Below are positions 29,599 to 39,202 of a stretch of DNA of 47,218 nucleotides, in pieces. Origin of the DNA: Chloroflexota bacterium (lineage in GTDB: Bacteria > Chloroflexota > Dehalococcoidia > GIF9 > UBA5629); the NCBI GenBank assembly GCA_016865895.1, contig VGNY01000004.1, positions 1 to 47,218 on the forward strand, given 5' to 3'. Each line of letters begins with the position of its first letter. Positions within the stretch are counted from its first letter, which is position 1. The notes under the pieces were generated by a model. The model had not been told where the DNA came from. It saw only the letters and a program-made list of their open reading frames with translations, and made no database searches. The position numbers were made by a program, and so were the translations under genes.

Positions 29599-30249
29599 TT
29601 ACCGTGCCTTAAGTTTTCTGATTATGACTTCCTTTGCCTCCTGATTTTCGCCTTGTCTCAGCAGCTCAGCAACTGAATTCAAGTTCAGAACTTCTTGCCA
29701 GGCGTCGCTGTCAACTGTAATTCCCTGCTGCTTCAACTCTGAGCGAACCTCGTCAGCAATCAGGGCTAGCTGAGCATATTCAGCTTTAAAGTCCTTTTCC
29801 AGCTCGGTCCTGATTTTGCGGGCTAGCGATGGACTTCTGCCTGAGGTGGAGACAGCGACAATGATATCGCCACGCCTCAAATAGGAGGGGACAATAAAAT
29901 CGGAGTTTTTCGGGTCATCCACCACATTTATCAGTATTCCTCGCCTTCTTGCCTTGGCAGCGATGCCTTCGTTAATTTTGGAATCATCAGTTGCCGCTAC
30001 GGCGATTAAGGCATCGTGTAAATCTTTCGCCTTGTAGCTCCTTTGTTGTGCTCGTATGGTACCGTCCTTTGCTAGCCGATTTAGCTCGGGGCATAAAGCC
30101 GGGCTAACGACTTCCACATCGGCACCGTGTTCCAGAAGTGTTTGCACCTTGCGTAAAGCCACCTTACCTCCACCGACCACCAAGCACTTCTTGCCACGGA
30201 TATTCAAAAAAATCGGATAATATGGAGATGCTGGCTCGCGCTTTTTCAT
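29599..30249 (-). CDS. Precorrin-2 dehydrogenase/sirohydrochlorin ferrochelatase-type protein (CysG N-terminal/SirC-like)
   Basis: YPIFLNIRGKKCLVVGGGKVALRKVQTLLEHGADVEVVSP; NSDFIVPSYLRRGDIIVAVSTSGRSPSLARKIR. Confidence 0.9.
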   Translation of the reverse strand: MKKREPASPYYPIFLNIRGKKCLVVGGGKVALRKVQTLLEHGADVEVVSPALCPELNRLAKDGTIRAQQRSYKAKDLHDALIAVAATDDSKINEGIAAKARRRGILINVVDDPKNSDFIVPSYLRRGDIIVAVSTSGRSPSLARKIRTELEKDFKAEYAQLALIADEVRSELKQQGITVDSDAWQEVLNLNSVAELLRQGENQEAKEVIIRKLKAR

Positions 30250-31373
30250 ACCGGATATCGAACTCTCACCTTTTTGATTTCCCTGGTGCTGAAAAGCAGT
30301 ACCAAGTCATTTTTGTCAAGCTTGGTCTCTGCTGATATTTTACTAGCAATGACTTTGTTGGCATTTTTGCTATCTGCATGTATCATAGCAAATAAGTTAT
30401 AGGGCCAGAGGGAGCTTGTCTGTCTTGCGTAGCAGTGACTTACTTCTGGAAATGTCGCCATTTTTTTACCCGCTGAGTCTACCATATCTGGTGGAACTTT
30501 CCAGCAAGCCATGGCATTAGCGGTAAATCCCAGCTTGTTATGGTTGATGGAGGCGCTGAAGCGCCGCATGATTCTATGCTGTGACAGTGCTTGGCAGTAG
30601 CTCAGAAATTCGCCCACATTTATTGATAACTTTGCTGACATTGAGTCAAAAGGTCTTTCAATAAGGGGAAGGTCTTGTTGTAGTTCATTGATAACAGCTC
30701 GGTCTATGGATAGTAGTCCAGAGTCTGCGTTTAGTGAATTGCTGTGCTCGATGCTGACATCTGACGCTGATGGATAAGAACGTTTATTGTCATTGCAAGG
30801 AGCGTAAGCCCTGTGGCAATCTTGGTGGGGAAGTGAAATGAGATTGCCACGCTTCGCTCGCAATGACGGGAAGGTAAAGGCTCGCAATGGCGGACGGGAA
30901 TCGCCCTCGCCGAGGTTAAAGTAAGCTCCTATCTTGAAGACTTTCACTGCTGGCAGGTTCAGTGTCGCGTCAGCTTTGATTCTGTTGCCCAATTTTTGCA
31001 CCTCGCTCTCCAAGTCCTCCTTTGCCGGCATTGCCAGTGTGAACCAGAAGTTGAAGTCATGGTCGCGTTTGTAGCAGTGGCTCACCAGTGGATGCGCGCT
31101 GATAATCTGGCTTGCCTCATCCAGTAACCCGGTGGCTGCTTTCATCGCCACCAGCGTAGTCTGGTAGCCGAGTCTTCTGGGATTAAAAACAGGCCCTATC
31201 TGGCGGATGATTTCCTCTTCTTTTAGCCTCTTAATTCGGCGGATTATCTCGTCGCCATTCACATCTAATCGCAGTCCCAGGGCAGCAAACGGCTCACGGC
31301 TCAACGAGACCTCCGCTTGGATGATGTTAAGTAGCTTTTTGTCAGTATTATCGAGTTTCATAGAATTTATCAC
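30246..31373 (-). CDS. Fused two-domain siroheme decarboxylase (AhbA/AhbB-like, Lrp/AsnC-type)
   Basis: Two halves each with HTH plus AsnC-type domain (LDNTDKKLLNIIQAEVSLSREPF... and SIDRAVINELQQDLPLIERPFDSMSAKL...); adjacent to ahbC/ahbD. Confidence 0.85.
   Translation of the reverse strand: MINSMKLDNTDKKLLNIIQAEVSLSREPFAALGLRLDVNGDEIIRRIKRLKEEEIIRQIGPVFNPRRLGYQTTLVAMKAATGLLDEASQIISAHPLVSHCYKRDHDFNFWFTLAMPAKEDLESEVQKLGNRIKADATLNLPAVKVFKIGAYFNLGEGDSRPPLRAFTFPSLRAKRGNLISLPHQDCHRAYAPCNDNKRSYPSASDVSIEHSNSLNADSGLLSIDRAVINELQQDLPLIERPFDSMSAKLSINVGEFLSYCQALSQHRIMRRFSASINHNKLGFTANAMACWKVPPDMVDSAGKKMATFPEVSHCYARQTSSLWPYNLFAMIHADSKNANKVIASKISAETKLDKNDLVLLFSTREIKKVRVRYPV
30790..30866. repeat. MITE-like inverted repeat embedded in the linker of the siroheme decarboxylase fusion
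   Basis: TCATTGCAAGGAGCGTAAGCCCTGTGGCAATCT ... AGATTGCCACGCTTCGCTCGCAATGA; translated on the minus strand as LRAKRGNLISLPHQDCHRAYAPCNDN; similar units at 31537-31598 and 35703-35745. Confidence 0.8.
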
Positions 31374-31600
31374 CCTGAGCGAGATTCTTCGGTCGCTCCG
31401 ATGAAAATCGGGACTCCATCAGAATGACAATCTCCTTGCGTCATTGTGGGTCCCGATGCAATCGGGACGTGGCAATCCCATTTTTTGTTTTGTCATTCTG
31501 AGCGCAGCGAAGAATCTCACGTGCTCCGCACCACCCAGATTGCCACGCTTCGCTCGCAAGGACAGTGGAGTGAAGGGCTCGCAATAGTGGATAGGGGTTG
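31370..31600. repeat. Cluster of dispersed palindromic repeats between the ahbD and ahbAB genes
   Basis: caccctgagcgagattcttcggtcgctccgatgaaaatcggg, tcattgtgggtcccgatgcaatcgggacgtggcaat, gtcattctgagcgcagcgaagaatctcac, agattgccacgcttcgctcgcaagga. Confidence 0.75.
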
Positions 31601-31629
31601 CTCAACAGCCTCCTTTTCATAGCTTATAT

Positions 31630-32712
31630 TTACCTTTTCTTTCGCCATAGCGCTGGTTCATAAATACAGTACGGCTCAGCCTCCAGATAGTCGCCGGTGG
31701 ATTCATAGGCTCTGGCTCGGCAGCCGCCGCAGACTCTCCTATATTCACAGATGCCGCACTTTCCCTTGATATTCGATAGGTCTCTTAATTCATAGAATAG
31801 AGCGGAGTCCGCCCAGATTCGACTGAAGCTCTCGTTTTTTATATTCCCGGCCTCAACATCCAAATAGCCACATCCCTGCACTCTGCCGCGATGGGAGACG
31901 AAGCAAAAACCGGTGCCAGCTAGACAGCCGCGTGTCATAGAGTTCATGGCTTTGTTGCCAACTTTTGTTCCTTGCGGATTGCCCTTTTTCTCTCTTTGTC
32001 TGATTATCCGTTGATAGTGAGGGGCATCTGTGGGTTTGAAGAATATCCTGTCTTCCAGCTCCTTTTGCCTGTCATAGACCCAGTTTAGTGTCTGCTCGTA
32101 TTCTTCTGAGGACATCTCGACTGCTTCTAATCCTTTTCCCCGGCCCGTCGGTACCAGCATGAACGGATGGAATGCCACTGCCCCTGCTTTAAGGGCAAGA
32201 TTAAGCAGTTCATTCAAATACTTGATGTTTAGCCTAGTGATGGTGCTGTTGATCTGGATTTCAACGTCTGCCTGACGCAGGTAGGCAATACCAGTCATAG
32301 CTGCTTGGAAGGCACCTGCCTTACCACGAAACCTGTCCTGAAGTTCCGGCATGGGGAAGTCTATGCTCACAGCCACTCTCGACACCGGGATTGCTTTCAA
32401 TTTATGTGCAATCTCCTCTGTGACCAGCGTGCCGTTGGTGCCTATGACCACCCTTATCCCTTTTTCCACCGCATACCTGGCTATCTGGAAGAGGTCAGGA
32501 CGCAGAAGTGGTTCACCTCCGCTGATTATTATGACAGGTTTACCTACATCCAGTATGCCATCAACTAGGCCTAGACATTCTTCGGTGGTTAGCTCGTCTT
32601 TATAAGTGCCGCTGGTGGAGGAAGACCGACAATGGGCGCAAAACAAGTTGCAGCTTCTGGTTATCTCCCAGGCGACCATCTGTAGTTTTGGGATAATGCC
32701 TTCTTTTATCAT
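31630..32712 (-). CDS. ahbD: Radical SAM haem synthase AhbD-like
   Basis: LQMVAWEITRSCNLFCAHCRSSS (CxxxCxxC); SGGEPLLRPDLF; C-terminal SPASM-type CGICEYRRVCGGCRARAYESTGDYLEAEPYC. Confidence 0.85.
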   Translation of the reverse strand: MIKEGIIPKLQMVAWEITRSCNLFCAHCRSSSTSGTYKDELTTEECLGLVDGILDVGKPVIIISGGEPLLRPDLFQIARYAVEKGIRVVIGTNGTLVTEEIAHKLKAIPVSRVAVSIDFPMPELQDRFRGKAGAFQAAMTGIAYLRQADVEIQINSTITRLNIKYLNELLNLALKAGAVAFHPFMLVPTGRGKGLEAVEMSSEEYEQTLNWVYDRQKELEDRIFFKPTDAPHYQRIIRQREKKGNPQGTKVGNKAMNSMTRGCLAGTGFCFVSHRGRVQGCGYLDVEAGNIKNESFSRIWADSALFYELRDLSNIKGKCGICEYRRVCGGCRARAYESTGDYLEAEPYCIYEPALWRKKR

Positions 32713-33872
32713 TTAACTAATTCAATTTCACCGTCGGTCAAATAACATGCCGGGTCTTCGGCCCAAACATCGCCGAAAACCGTCTCCGCTCGCACTCGCA
32801 GGTTGCCATTGCACAGATCAAGGTACCGACATCTGGCACATCGCCCCTTGAGCAATTTTTTTCTGTCTTTAAGGCCATGCATCAACGGGTCTGATGTATC
32901 CAGCCAGATATCGCCGAATTTCCGCTGGCGTACATTGCCGAAGGAGTAATGTTGCCAGAATTGGTCAGCGTGGACATCCCCTGAAGCGTCAACTGCCCCT
33001 ATGCGGATGCCTGAGTTGTTGCCACCATTGGCTCGGAGCAATGCCAGCGCCTTCTGAGCACGGGTTGGGTCTTGTCTTTTCAACTTGAGGTACAGATAAA
33101 CACCGTCAGCGTGATTGTCCACAGTGAGGACTTCTTTAGGCAGGCCACGCTGGTAGAGGTCTGTAGTGCGGTCGCAGATTAAATCAACCACTTTTCTAGT
33201 TTGAGAATGGACCAAATCATCTGTTCTAAGTTGACTTCCACGGCCGGCATAGACGAGATGGTAAAAACAGAGTCGTTCTATTTCTTCACGTTCGACTAGG
33301 TCAAAAATTGCGGGTATTTCCGTATAAGTGGAGCGAGTAATGGTCAATCTCAGAGATATTCTCAGTTCCAGGGCAGTGCAGTTTCTGATACCTTGTAAAG
33401 CGGCTTGGTAAGCGCCCTTTTCCCCACGAAACTGGTCGTTTTTGTCACCAATGCCGTCCAGGCTAATGCCCACCTCGGCGAAACCGACGTCTCTTATTCT
33501 CTTAGCCACCTCTTGGGTGATAAGAGTACCGTTGCTGGACAGTACAGTCATTAATCCTTCCTTTCCGGCGAAGTCGGCAAGCTCAAAGATGTCATTCCTG
33601 AGCAAGGGCTCGCCGCCGGAAAATAATATCACCGGCACACCGAAATCAGCCAGGTCACGGATAAAAGACTTTGCCTCTTTAGTATTTAGAGTACCAACAG
33701 GGTCTTGGTTGCTGGCGCTGCTATAACAGTGGACGCAGCGGAGGTTACACTTCGTGGTGCAGTTCCAGACGATGATAGGTGGTTGTCTGTCACCGGCATA
33801 AATTTGACCACCGTAGCGCAGATTGTCGCCTAGCCCCGCTGCATCACAGAGCAATCTCGAAACCGATATCAT
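32709..33872 (-). CDS. ahbC: Radical SAM 12,18-didecarboxysiroheme deacetylase AhbC-like
   Basis: PPIIVWNCTTKCNLRCVHCYSSASNQ; DLADFGVPVILFSGGEPLLRNDIFELADFA; RCARCRYLDLCNGNLRVRAETVFGDVWAEDPACY. Confidence 0.85.
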   Translation of the reverse strand: MISVSRLLCDAAGLGDNLRYGGQIYAGDRQPPIIVWNCTTKCNLRCVHCYSSASNQDPVGTLNTKEAKSFIRDLADFGVPVILFSGGEPLLRNDIFELADFAGKEGLMTVLSSNGTLITQEVAKRIRDVGFAEVGISLDGIGDKNDQFRGEKGAYQAALQGIRNCTALELRISLRLTITRSTYTEIPAIFDLVEREEIERLCFYHLVYAGRGSQLRTDDLVHSQTRKVVDLICDRTTDLYQRGLPKEVLTVDNHADGVYLYLKLKRQDPTRAQKALALLRANGGNNSGIRIGAVDASGDVHADQFWQHYSFGNVRQRKFGDIWLDTSDPLMHGLKDRKKLLKGRCARCRYLDLCNGNLRVRAETVFGDVWAEDPACYLTDGEIELVK

Positions 33873-33941
33873 TCCGTGGTTATTATACTTCCAAAGCTCA
33901 CCTTTCGGCTAATTACTCCTGCCGACATATCTCTGTAGTGC

Positions 33942-33980
33942 TCATTTGTCATCCCGATGCAATCGGGACTCGCAATGATA
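33942..33980. repeat. Dispersed palindromic repeat unit (TCATCCCGATGCAATCGGGACTCGCAATGA)
   Basis: cccgatgcaatcggga palindrome flanked by tcat/caatga, as in the 31440 copy. Confidence 0.55.
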
Positions 33981-34252
33981 GTCCATCCTTTTCAAATCGA
34001 GTGCTAAAATCATAGAGTGGTAACAGCCGACAATCGTAAATATTGACAACGGGGAGTAGGAAGGAGACTAGATAAAGTATGCCAGATGTATAGATGTGTT
34101 TCTGAGACGAGGCTGAGGGCATTAACAAACATGGTATAATGAGGGTGTGATTGAATGGAGGGCACTGGGACTCTGGGGAATCTGGGGAATCTGGAGTTGC
34201 TGGTGCTTTTTGTTTGGGTGACGATTGCTAGAGTTCGTGCTCATCTAGGTGG

Positions 34253-35630
34253 CGTGCGAGGAAAGACGAAGATAAGACGAAGAAACAGCTTTTAAGTGAG
34301 CTGGCGGCGCTGCGGCAGTGGATTGCCGAACTGGAAACACACGACAACGAGCGCAAGAAAGCGGAGGAGCGTTCCAGACAACTTGAAGAATACCTCCAGT
34401 TGCAGATTGAACGAATGCCTATCGCACTTATTGTCTGGGATGTAGATTTTCGTGTGCAATCCTGGAATCCCGCCGCTGAAAACATATTTGGCTTCTCGAA
34501 CCAGGAAGTATTGGGGAAGCATCCTTACGGCCTTGTTATGCCCAAAGAAGCTCAGCCTCATGTGGATACCATCTGGGATCGGCTTCTTGAAGGAGACATG
34601 ACAGCACATAGTATAAACGAAAATGTAACCAAAGATGGCCGTACGATTATCTGCCGCTGGACGAATACACCGCTAAGGAAGGCAGATGGCACCGTAATGG
34701 GAGTTCTTTCCATGGTTCAAGATATCGCCGAGCGCAAGCGGGCGGAGATGAAGGTCAAGAAGCTGTACACGCTGCAGTCAGCAATCAAGGAGATAAACGA
34801 GTTGCTTCTGAGGGCCAGGAGTGAACAGGAACTTTTCCGGGAGATATGTCATCACCTGACCACAGCGGACTTCGTCCGCTTTGCCTGGATAGGATTGCTG
34901 CAGGAAGGCACAACTGAAATCAAGTCGGTGGCACACGCTGGTTTCGAAGATGAGTTTCTATCAATTGTCGAGGTTACAATGGATGAGATGGATTTAGGCA
35001 CAGGACCCAGAGGTATAACGCTAAAGACGCACAAACCGGTCATTATCAATGACATAGAGAAGAACCCTAGCTATGACCCATGGTGGGAAGAGGCATTGAA
35101 GAGGGGCTACGCTGCGCTGGCTGCCATGCCACTGGTACGTGATAGTGAGGTTATCGGTATATTATGCATTAGCTCGGGCACCGGGGATGCCTTTGGCGAT
35201 GAATAAATTGGATTCCTCGCAGAGGCGGTGAACGATATAGCCGTGGGCGTCAAGTCCTTGCGGTTGGAGCAGAAGCTGGAGCAGAGCTATGAGAAACTGC
35301 GCCAGGCGATAACGGGCACGGTAGAGGCTATGGCGCAGACAGTGGAGATGAGAGCCCCCTATACTGCTGGCCATCAGCGCAGAGTGGCTGAGCTTGCCTT
35401 TGCTATAGCTACGGAGATGGAGCTTTCCGAAGAACAGGTCGAGGGGCTGAATGTGGCGGTGGCTGACGTGGTGGAGGACATGGCTTCCCACCGTCCTTAC
35501 TACCACCACGCTCTGGGTATAGATAAGGCGCTGGAAGGCGATTTCACAGAATAAAGACAAGTTCTACGACCCTGATGTGGTGGATGCCTGAATAAGGCTT
35601 TTCTATGAGAGAGGCAACAAATTGGAGTAA
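34253..35630 (+). pseudogene. Decayed PAS-GAF-HD(-GYP) sensor/regulator
   Basis: PAS (RMPIALIVWDVDFRVQSWNPAAENIFGFSNQEVLGKH) and GAF; in-frame TAA at 35204-35206 with the same frame continuing (IGFLAEAVNDIAVGVKSLRLEQ); HD N-terminus TAGHQRRVAELAFAIA joined directly to VADVVEDMASHRPY; frameshift near 35537; TGA at 35589-35591 inside FYDPDVVDA*IRLFYERG. Confidence 0.85.
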
Positions 35631-35639
35631 TGTGGCTGT

Positions 35640-35745
35640 GGGGCTTTAGACCCGCCTAGACCACACTGGGGCGACCCTGAAGGGTCGCAACTACATTGCT
35701 TTGTCATTGCGAGGAGCGCCAGCGACGTGGCAATCTTGGTGGCTA
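35640..35745. repeat. Dispersed palindromic repeats
   Basis: GGGGCGACCCTGAAGGGTCGCAACTACATTGC and TGTCATTGCGAGGAGCGCCAGCGACGTGGCAATCTTGGTGG. Confidence 0.7.
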
Positions 35746-36594
35746 GTCCAGTTCCAGGCTTATATCCAGGGCTTTGGGGGAGTGGGTTAGAGCACCTATT
35801 GAGATGAGGTCAACGCCAGTTTCAGCCACAGCACGAACTCTGTCCAGAGTAATGCCTCCGGAGGCTTCGATTAGAGCGCGGCCTTTAATTAGCTGGACAG
35901 CCTTACGCATATCCTCAAGGTTCATATTATCCAGCATAATGATATCGGCTCCAGCGTCAACGGCTTCAGCAGCTTCTTGAGGATTCTTGACTTCAATCTC
36001 GATTTTCAGATTAGGCGGAGATTTTTGGCGAGCTTTGTCTATGATTTGTTTTATGTTTAGCCCTTGATGGCGAAACGCTGCCAGGTGATTGTCCTTAATC
36101 AGGATACCATCTCCGAGGTGCATGCGATGGTTCTTGCCACCGCCGGCTCGCACAGCGTACTTTTCTAGTGCTCTTAACCCCGGTGTAGTTTTTCTGGTAT
36201 CAGTGATTTGGACCGGCAAGCCTTTGATAGCCTGGATGTAGCGGGCTGTCTCCGAAGCGATGCCGCTGAGATGTTGCAGGAAGTTTAGGGCAACCCGCTC
36301 GGCTTTTAATATGCTGGCAACTTTGCCTTCCATTTTGGCTATTATGTCTCTGGGCTTAACCTCAGTCCCATCCTCGATGAGGATATCTATTTTTAATTCT
36401 GGGTCAACTTTGAGGAAAACCTCTCGAGCTATCTCAGTTCCAGCTATAGTCCCCTTTGCTTTGGCGATTATTGATGCCTTTCCCTGTTGGGTCTTGGGTA
36501 TTAGCGCTTCGGTAGTCGCATCTCCGGAGCTGAGGTCTTCTGATAGAGCCTGGTCAATAAGCTGTTCAGCTTGGGGGGTGATTGATAATCTCAT
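35743..36594 (-). CDS. nadC: Nicotinate-nucleotide pyrophosphorylase (carboxylating)
   Basis: DLSSGDATTEALIP; ITDTRKTTPGLRALEKYAVRAGGGKNHRMHLGDGILIKDNH; EASGGI. Confidence 0.95.
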   Translation of the reverse strand: MRLSITPQAEQLIDQALSEDLSSGDATTEALIPKTQQGKASIIAKAKGTIAGTEIAREVFLKVDPELKIDILIEDGTEVKPRDIIAKMEGKVASILKAERVALNFLQHLSGIASETARYIQAIKGLPVQITDTRKTTPGLRALEKYAVRAGGGKNHRMHLGDGILIKDNHLAAFRHQGLNIKQIIDKARQKSPPNLKIEIEVKNPQEAAEAVDAGADIIMLDNMNLEDMRKAVQLIKGRALIEASGGITLDRVRAVAETGVDLISIGALTHSPKALDISLELD

Positions 36595-36606
36595 TTTATT
36601 GCTTAT

Positions 36607-38052
36607 TTAGATAGGTGCTTTTACGATTACGGTTGTACCTTTGCCGGGCTGGGACTTTATCTCCAATTTACCTCCAATTAGGCGTGCTCGTTCTTCCATT
36701 CCCTGGACACCAAGTTTTCCTTCCTTGACCAGGTCCCCAGTCAATCTCGATAGTGAGAAGCCCTTGCCATTATCGGTGATAGTCATTCTGATGTGGCTTG
36801 AGTCTGATTCTACAGTGACATTGACCTCGGAGGCTTGGGCATGCTTTCGGACATTATTCAGAGCCTCCTGGGCAATACGAAACAGGGCAAGCTCTGTTTC
36901 TGAGGGTAATGAAGGCAATATATCCGCCTTCACTGCAGCTTTAATCTCCAGTTCTTTGCTAAGTTCCTCAGCTAACCAGTTGAGTGCCGCTACCAATCCC
37001 ATCTGGTCTAGAATACTTGGTCTCAGGTCACGGGCGTACCGCTGCAAGCTTTTATAGGCTTCGTTGGCGATGTTTTGCAGATGTTCTAGCTCGCTTATGG
37101 TAGCTTTGGGTAGCTTATGTGCGCCTCCAGATATAAGGATGTCCAAGCGGCGCGATAATAGCACTATTAATTGAGCAATATCATCGTGGAGCTCCCGGGC
37201 GATACGTTTGCGTTCCTCCTCTTGTGCCATGAGAGTTTCACGAATTTGAAAACGGAGATTGTCCCTCAACCTTCTTTCCTCGGTTACATCACGAGCGATG
37301 TTCTGGAAGGCGAGGGGCTTGCCGCCGGCTCGGATGAGGCGGGTAAATAATTCTACTATTGTCTCTGAGCCATCTTTTTTAATCAATCGCTGGTCATAGC
37401 GCTGGTCTATTGCTTCGCCTTGCATAAGTCTGGCCCTGACCTCTCTGGCTGTGTTTAATGCCTCAGGGGAGAGAAACTCGGAAACATTTTTGCCTATTAC
37501 TTCATTGGGGGGGTAGCCGCTGACTTTTTCACATGCATTATTGGCTATAACTATTTTGCCATCCATGTCGTGAACCCAAATAGCATCGCTGGCGTTAGTA
37601 AAAAGTTCCTCGTAGTTCTCTTGTGATGTTCTTAAAGCTGTTGTGATTCCATATAACTGTCTCTGTTGCCGATACCATCCGCGGTGCATTTGAATTAGTG
37701 AAATGCTTAAGCCGGCGACGATAAGCACAGCGAAGCTTTCAGTTAAGGTGGTTCTAGTGTCGGTTGGAATAACCAGTGCCTGAGGTATCATAGCCAGACC
37801 AGATGCCAACCATATGGTAATGCCGAACTTTATTCCCACTGACCAGCCAGCGTAGATTATCAGCAGAAGGTAGGCAAACCGCTCTACGATATCTGTTGAT
37901 AGACCAAAAAATGAAGTGAGAGACACTTTGCCTATCAAAGGCACGTTGGCTAGAAGCTCATGGTAGTGGGATAGAGTCAGAATAATGAAGAGCAAGATTA
38001 TGAAGCAGATGTGGAAATTATGCCATCTAGTTGACATCATCCTGATGCTCAT
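36607..38052 (-). CDS. Membrane sensor histidine kinase, PAS plus HisKA_3 (NarX/DegS type)
   Basis: PAS NYEELFTNASDAIWVHDMDGKIVIANNACEKVSGYPPNEVIGK; EEERKRIARELHDDIAQ; ITDNGKGFSL; hydrophobic N-terminus. Confidence 0.92.
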   Translation of the reverse strand: MSIRMMSTRWHNFHICFIILLFIILTLSHYHELLANVPLIGKVSLTSFFGLSTDIVERFAYLLLIIYAGWSVGIKFGITIWLASGLAMIPQALVIPTDTRTTLTESFAVLIVAGLSISLIQMHRGWYRQQRQLYGITTALRTSQENYEELFTNASDAIWVHDMDGKIVIANNACEKVSGYPPNEVIGKNVSEFLSPEALNTAREVRARLMQGEAIDQRYDQRLIKKDGSETIVELFTRLIRAGGKPLAFQNIARDVTEERRLRDNLRFQIRETLMAQEEERKRIARELHDDIAQLIVLLSRRLDILISGGAHKLPKATISELEHLQNIANEAYKSLQRYARDLRPSILDQMGLVAALNWLAEELSKELEIKAAVKADILPSLPSETELALFRIAQEALNNVRKHAQASEVNVTVESDSSHIRMTITDNGKGFSLSRLTGDLVKEGKLGVQGMEERARLIGGKLEIKSQPGKGTTVIVKAPI

Positions 38053-38094
38053 CTTCGTTTATTCGTAGCAGTGTAGGTTGAGTGTCGATGTGTT

Positions 38095-38814
38095 CTAGTT
38101 TTCGGAGCTGCGCTCTTGTTTAATATCTTCCAGAGTAAGCAATCCCGACCTCAAGGCTTGAACAAGGGCCTCACTACGCGAAGCAACATTCATTTTGGTG
38201 AAGATATTGGACATGTGAGCCTTAACAGTACGTAGGCTGAGGCATAACCTATCAGCTATTTCCTTGTTGCTCATGCCAGTAGCCAGCAACTTCAACAATT
38301 CACTCTCCCGGTCGCTTAGAAGTCCGCCTATCTTGTTCTCTGCAGTGCCAGGCGATTTGACCAAAGCTTGCCTGAGTAGCTTCTCGATGATCTTAGGGTG
38401 AAGCACTGACTCGCCGGCTCTTATGGCTCGTATGGCATCTACCAGGTCTTGTCCTCGAGCGCTTTTCAGTAAGTAGCCGGCCGCTCCAGCTTCAAGCAAT
38501 CCTAGTACATAATTGTCATCCTCATAGGCGGTGAGGACTAATATAGCTATAGTGGGGGCGAGCTTCTTAATTTGCCGGCTGGCTTCAAGCCCATCGAATT
38601 GGGGCATCATAATATCCATCACCACAATATCTGGCTTCAATTGGGAAGCTAGGTTGACAGCCTCCTCTCCGTTACTTGCCTCGCCTATTATCTCCATGTC
38701 TTTCTGGCTGGAGAATACCTGTGACAGTGCCTGGCGTAAAAGAGGATGGTCATCAGCAATTAAGATTCTAGTCTTCGGTTTCACTTTTTGTATCTCCGGA
38801 CCTGTTAGTAGCAA
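38095..38814 (-). CDS. NarL/FixJ-family response regulator
   Basis: RILIADDHPLLRQALSQVFSSQ; VVMDIMMPQFDGLEA; LuxR HTH LLATGMSNKEIADRLCLSLRTVKAHMSNIFTKM. Confidence 0.95.
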   Translation of the reverse strand: MLLTGPEIQKVKPKTRILIADDHPLLRQALSQVFSSQKDMEIIGEASNGEEAVNLASQLKPDIVVMDIMMPQFDGLEASRQIKKLAPTIAILVLTAYEDDNYVLGLLEAGAAGYLLKSARGQDLVDAIRAIRAGESVLHPKIIEKLLRQALVKSPGTAENKIGGLLSDRESELLKLLATGMSNKEIADRLCLSLRTVKAHMSNIFTKMNVASRSEALVQALRSGLLTLEDIKQERSSEN

Positions 38815-39017
38815 TTATACGGCATACAAGGTTGGCGAGACAAAAAATTGTGGGCGGACATTTCCGAGCGATGGTGGCTATCTCGGCCGAGGTAGACGTT
38901 AGTGCTGTGCGGAGATTGTCACGTCCCCCGATATATCGGGGGACTCACAGTGATAGTGGGGAAATTTTGTTTCTTGTGGCGTTGTTAAGCTGCTCAAGCA
39001 TCTTATGTTTTCACATA

Positions 39018-39083
39018 GGCTAAAGTACTATCTGAAATTAGAGCCAAAGACCGATGATAGATAGCTTACCGGTTGATAAATTT
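39018..39083 (+). promoter_or_regulatory. Duplicated leader element, copy A (upstream of the cNMP-binding/acsA unit)
   Basis: ggctaaagt-N8-aaattagagccaaagaccgatga...ctt...tg.taaattt; matches copy B at 42136-42201 without gaps. Confidence 0.6.
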
Positions 39084-39202
39084 ATACTAGTGTGGCCGCA
39101 TCGAAAAGATGGGTGGTTGGGTAAGTAGAAGTGGCAAGTTTGTGGCTGCATTGTAATAGTACTGACTCAGGTAGGAGAAATGTTAAAGGAGGTGGAAAAA
39201 TA

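Noticed and set aside
31370-31600. Possible CRISPR-like array from repeated short palindromes
   Set aside because: Units are of different types, irregularly spaced and imperfect; no cas genes in the window. They fit dispersed REP/MITE elements better.
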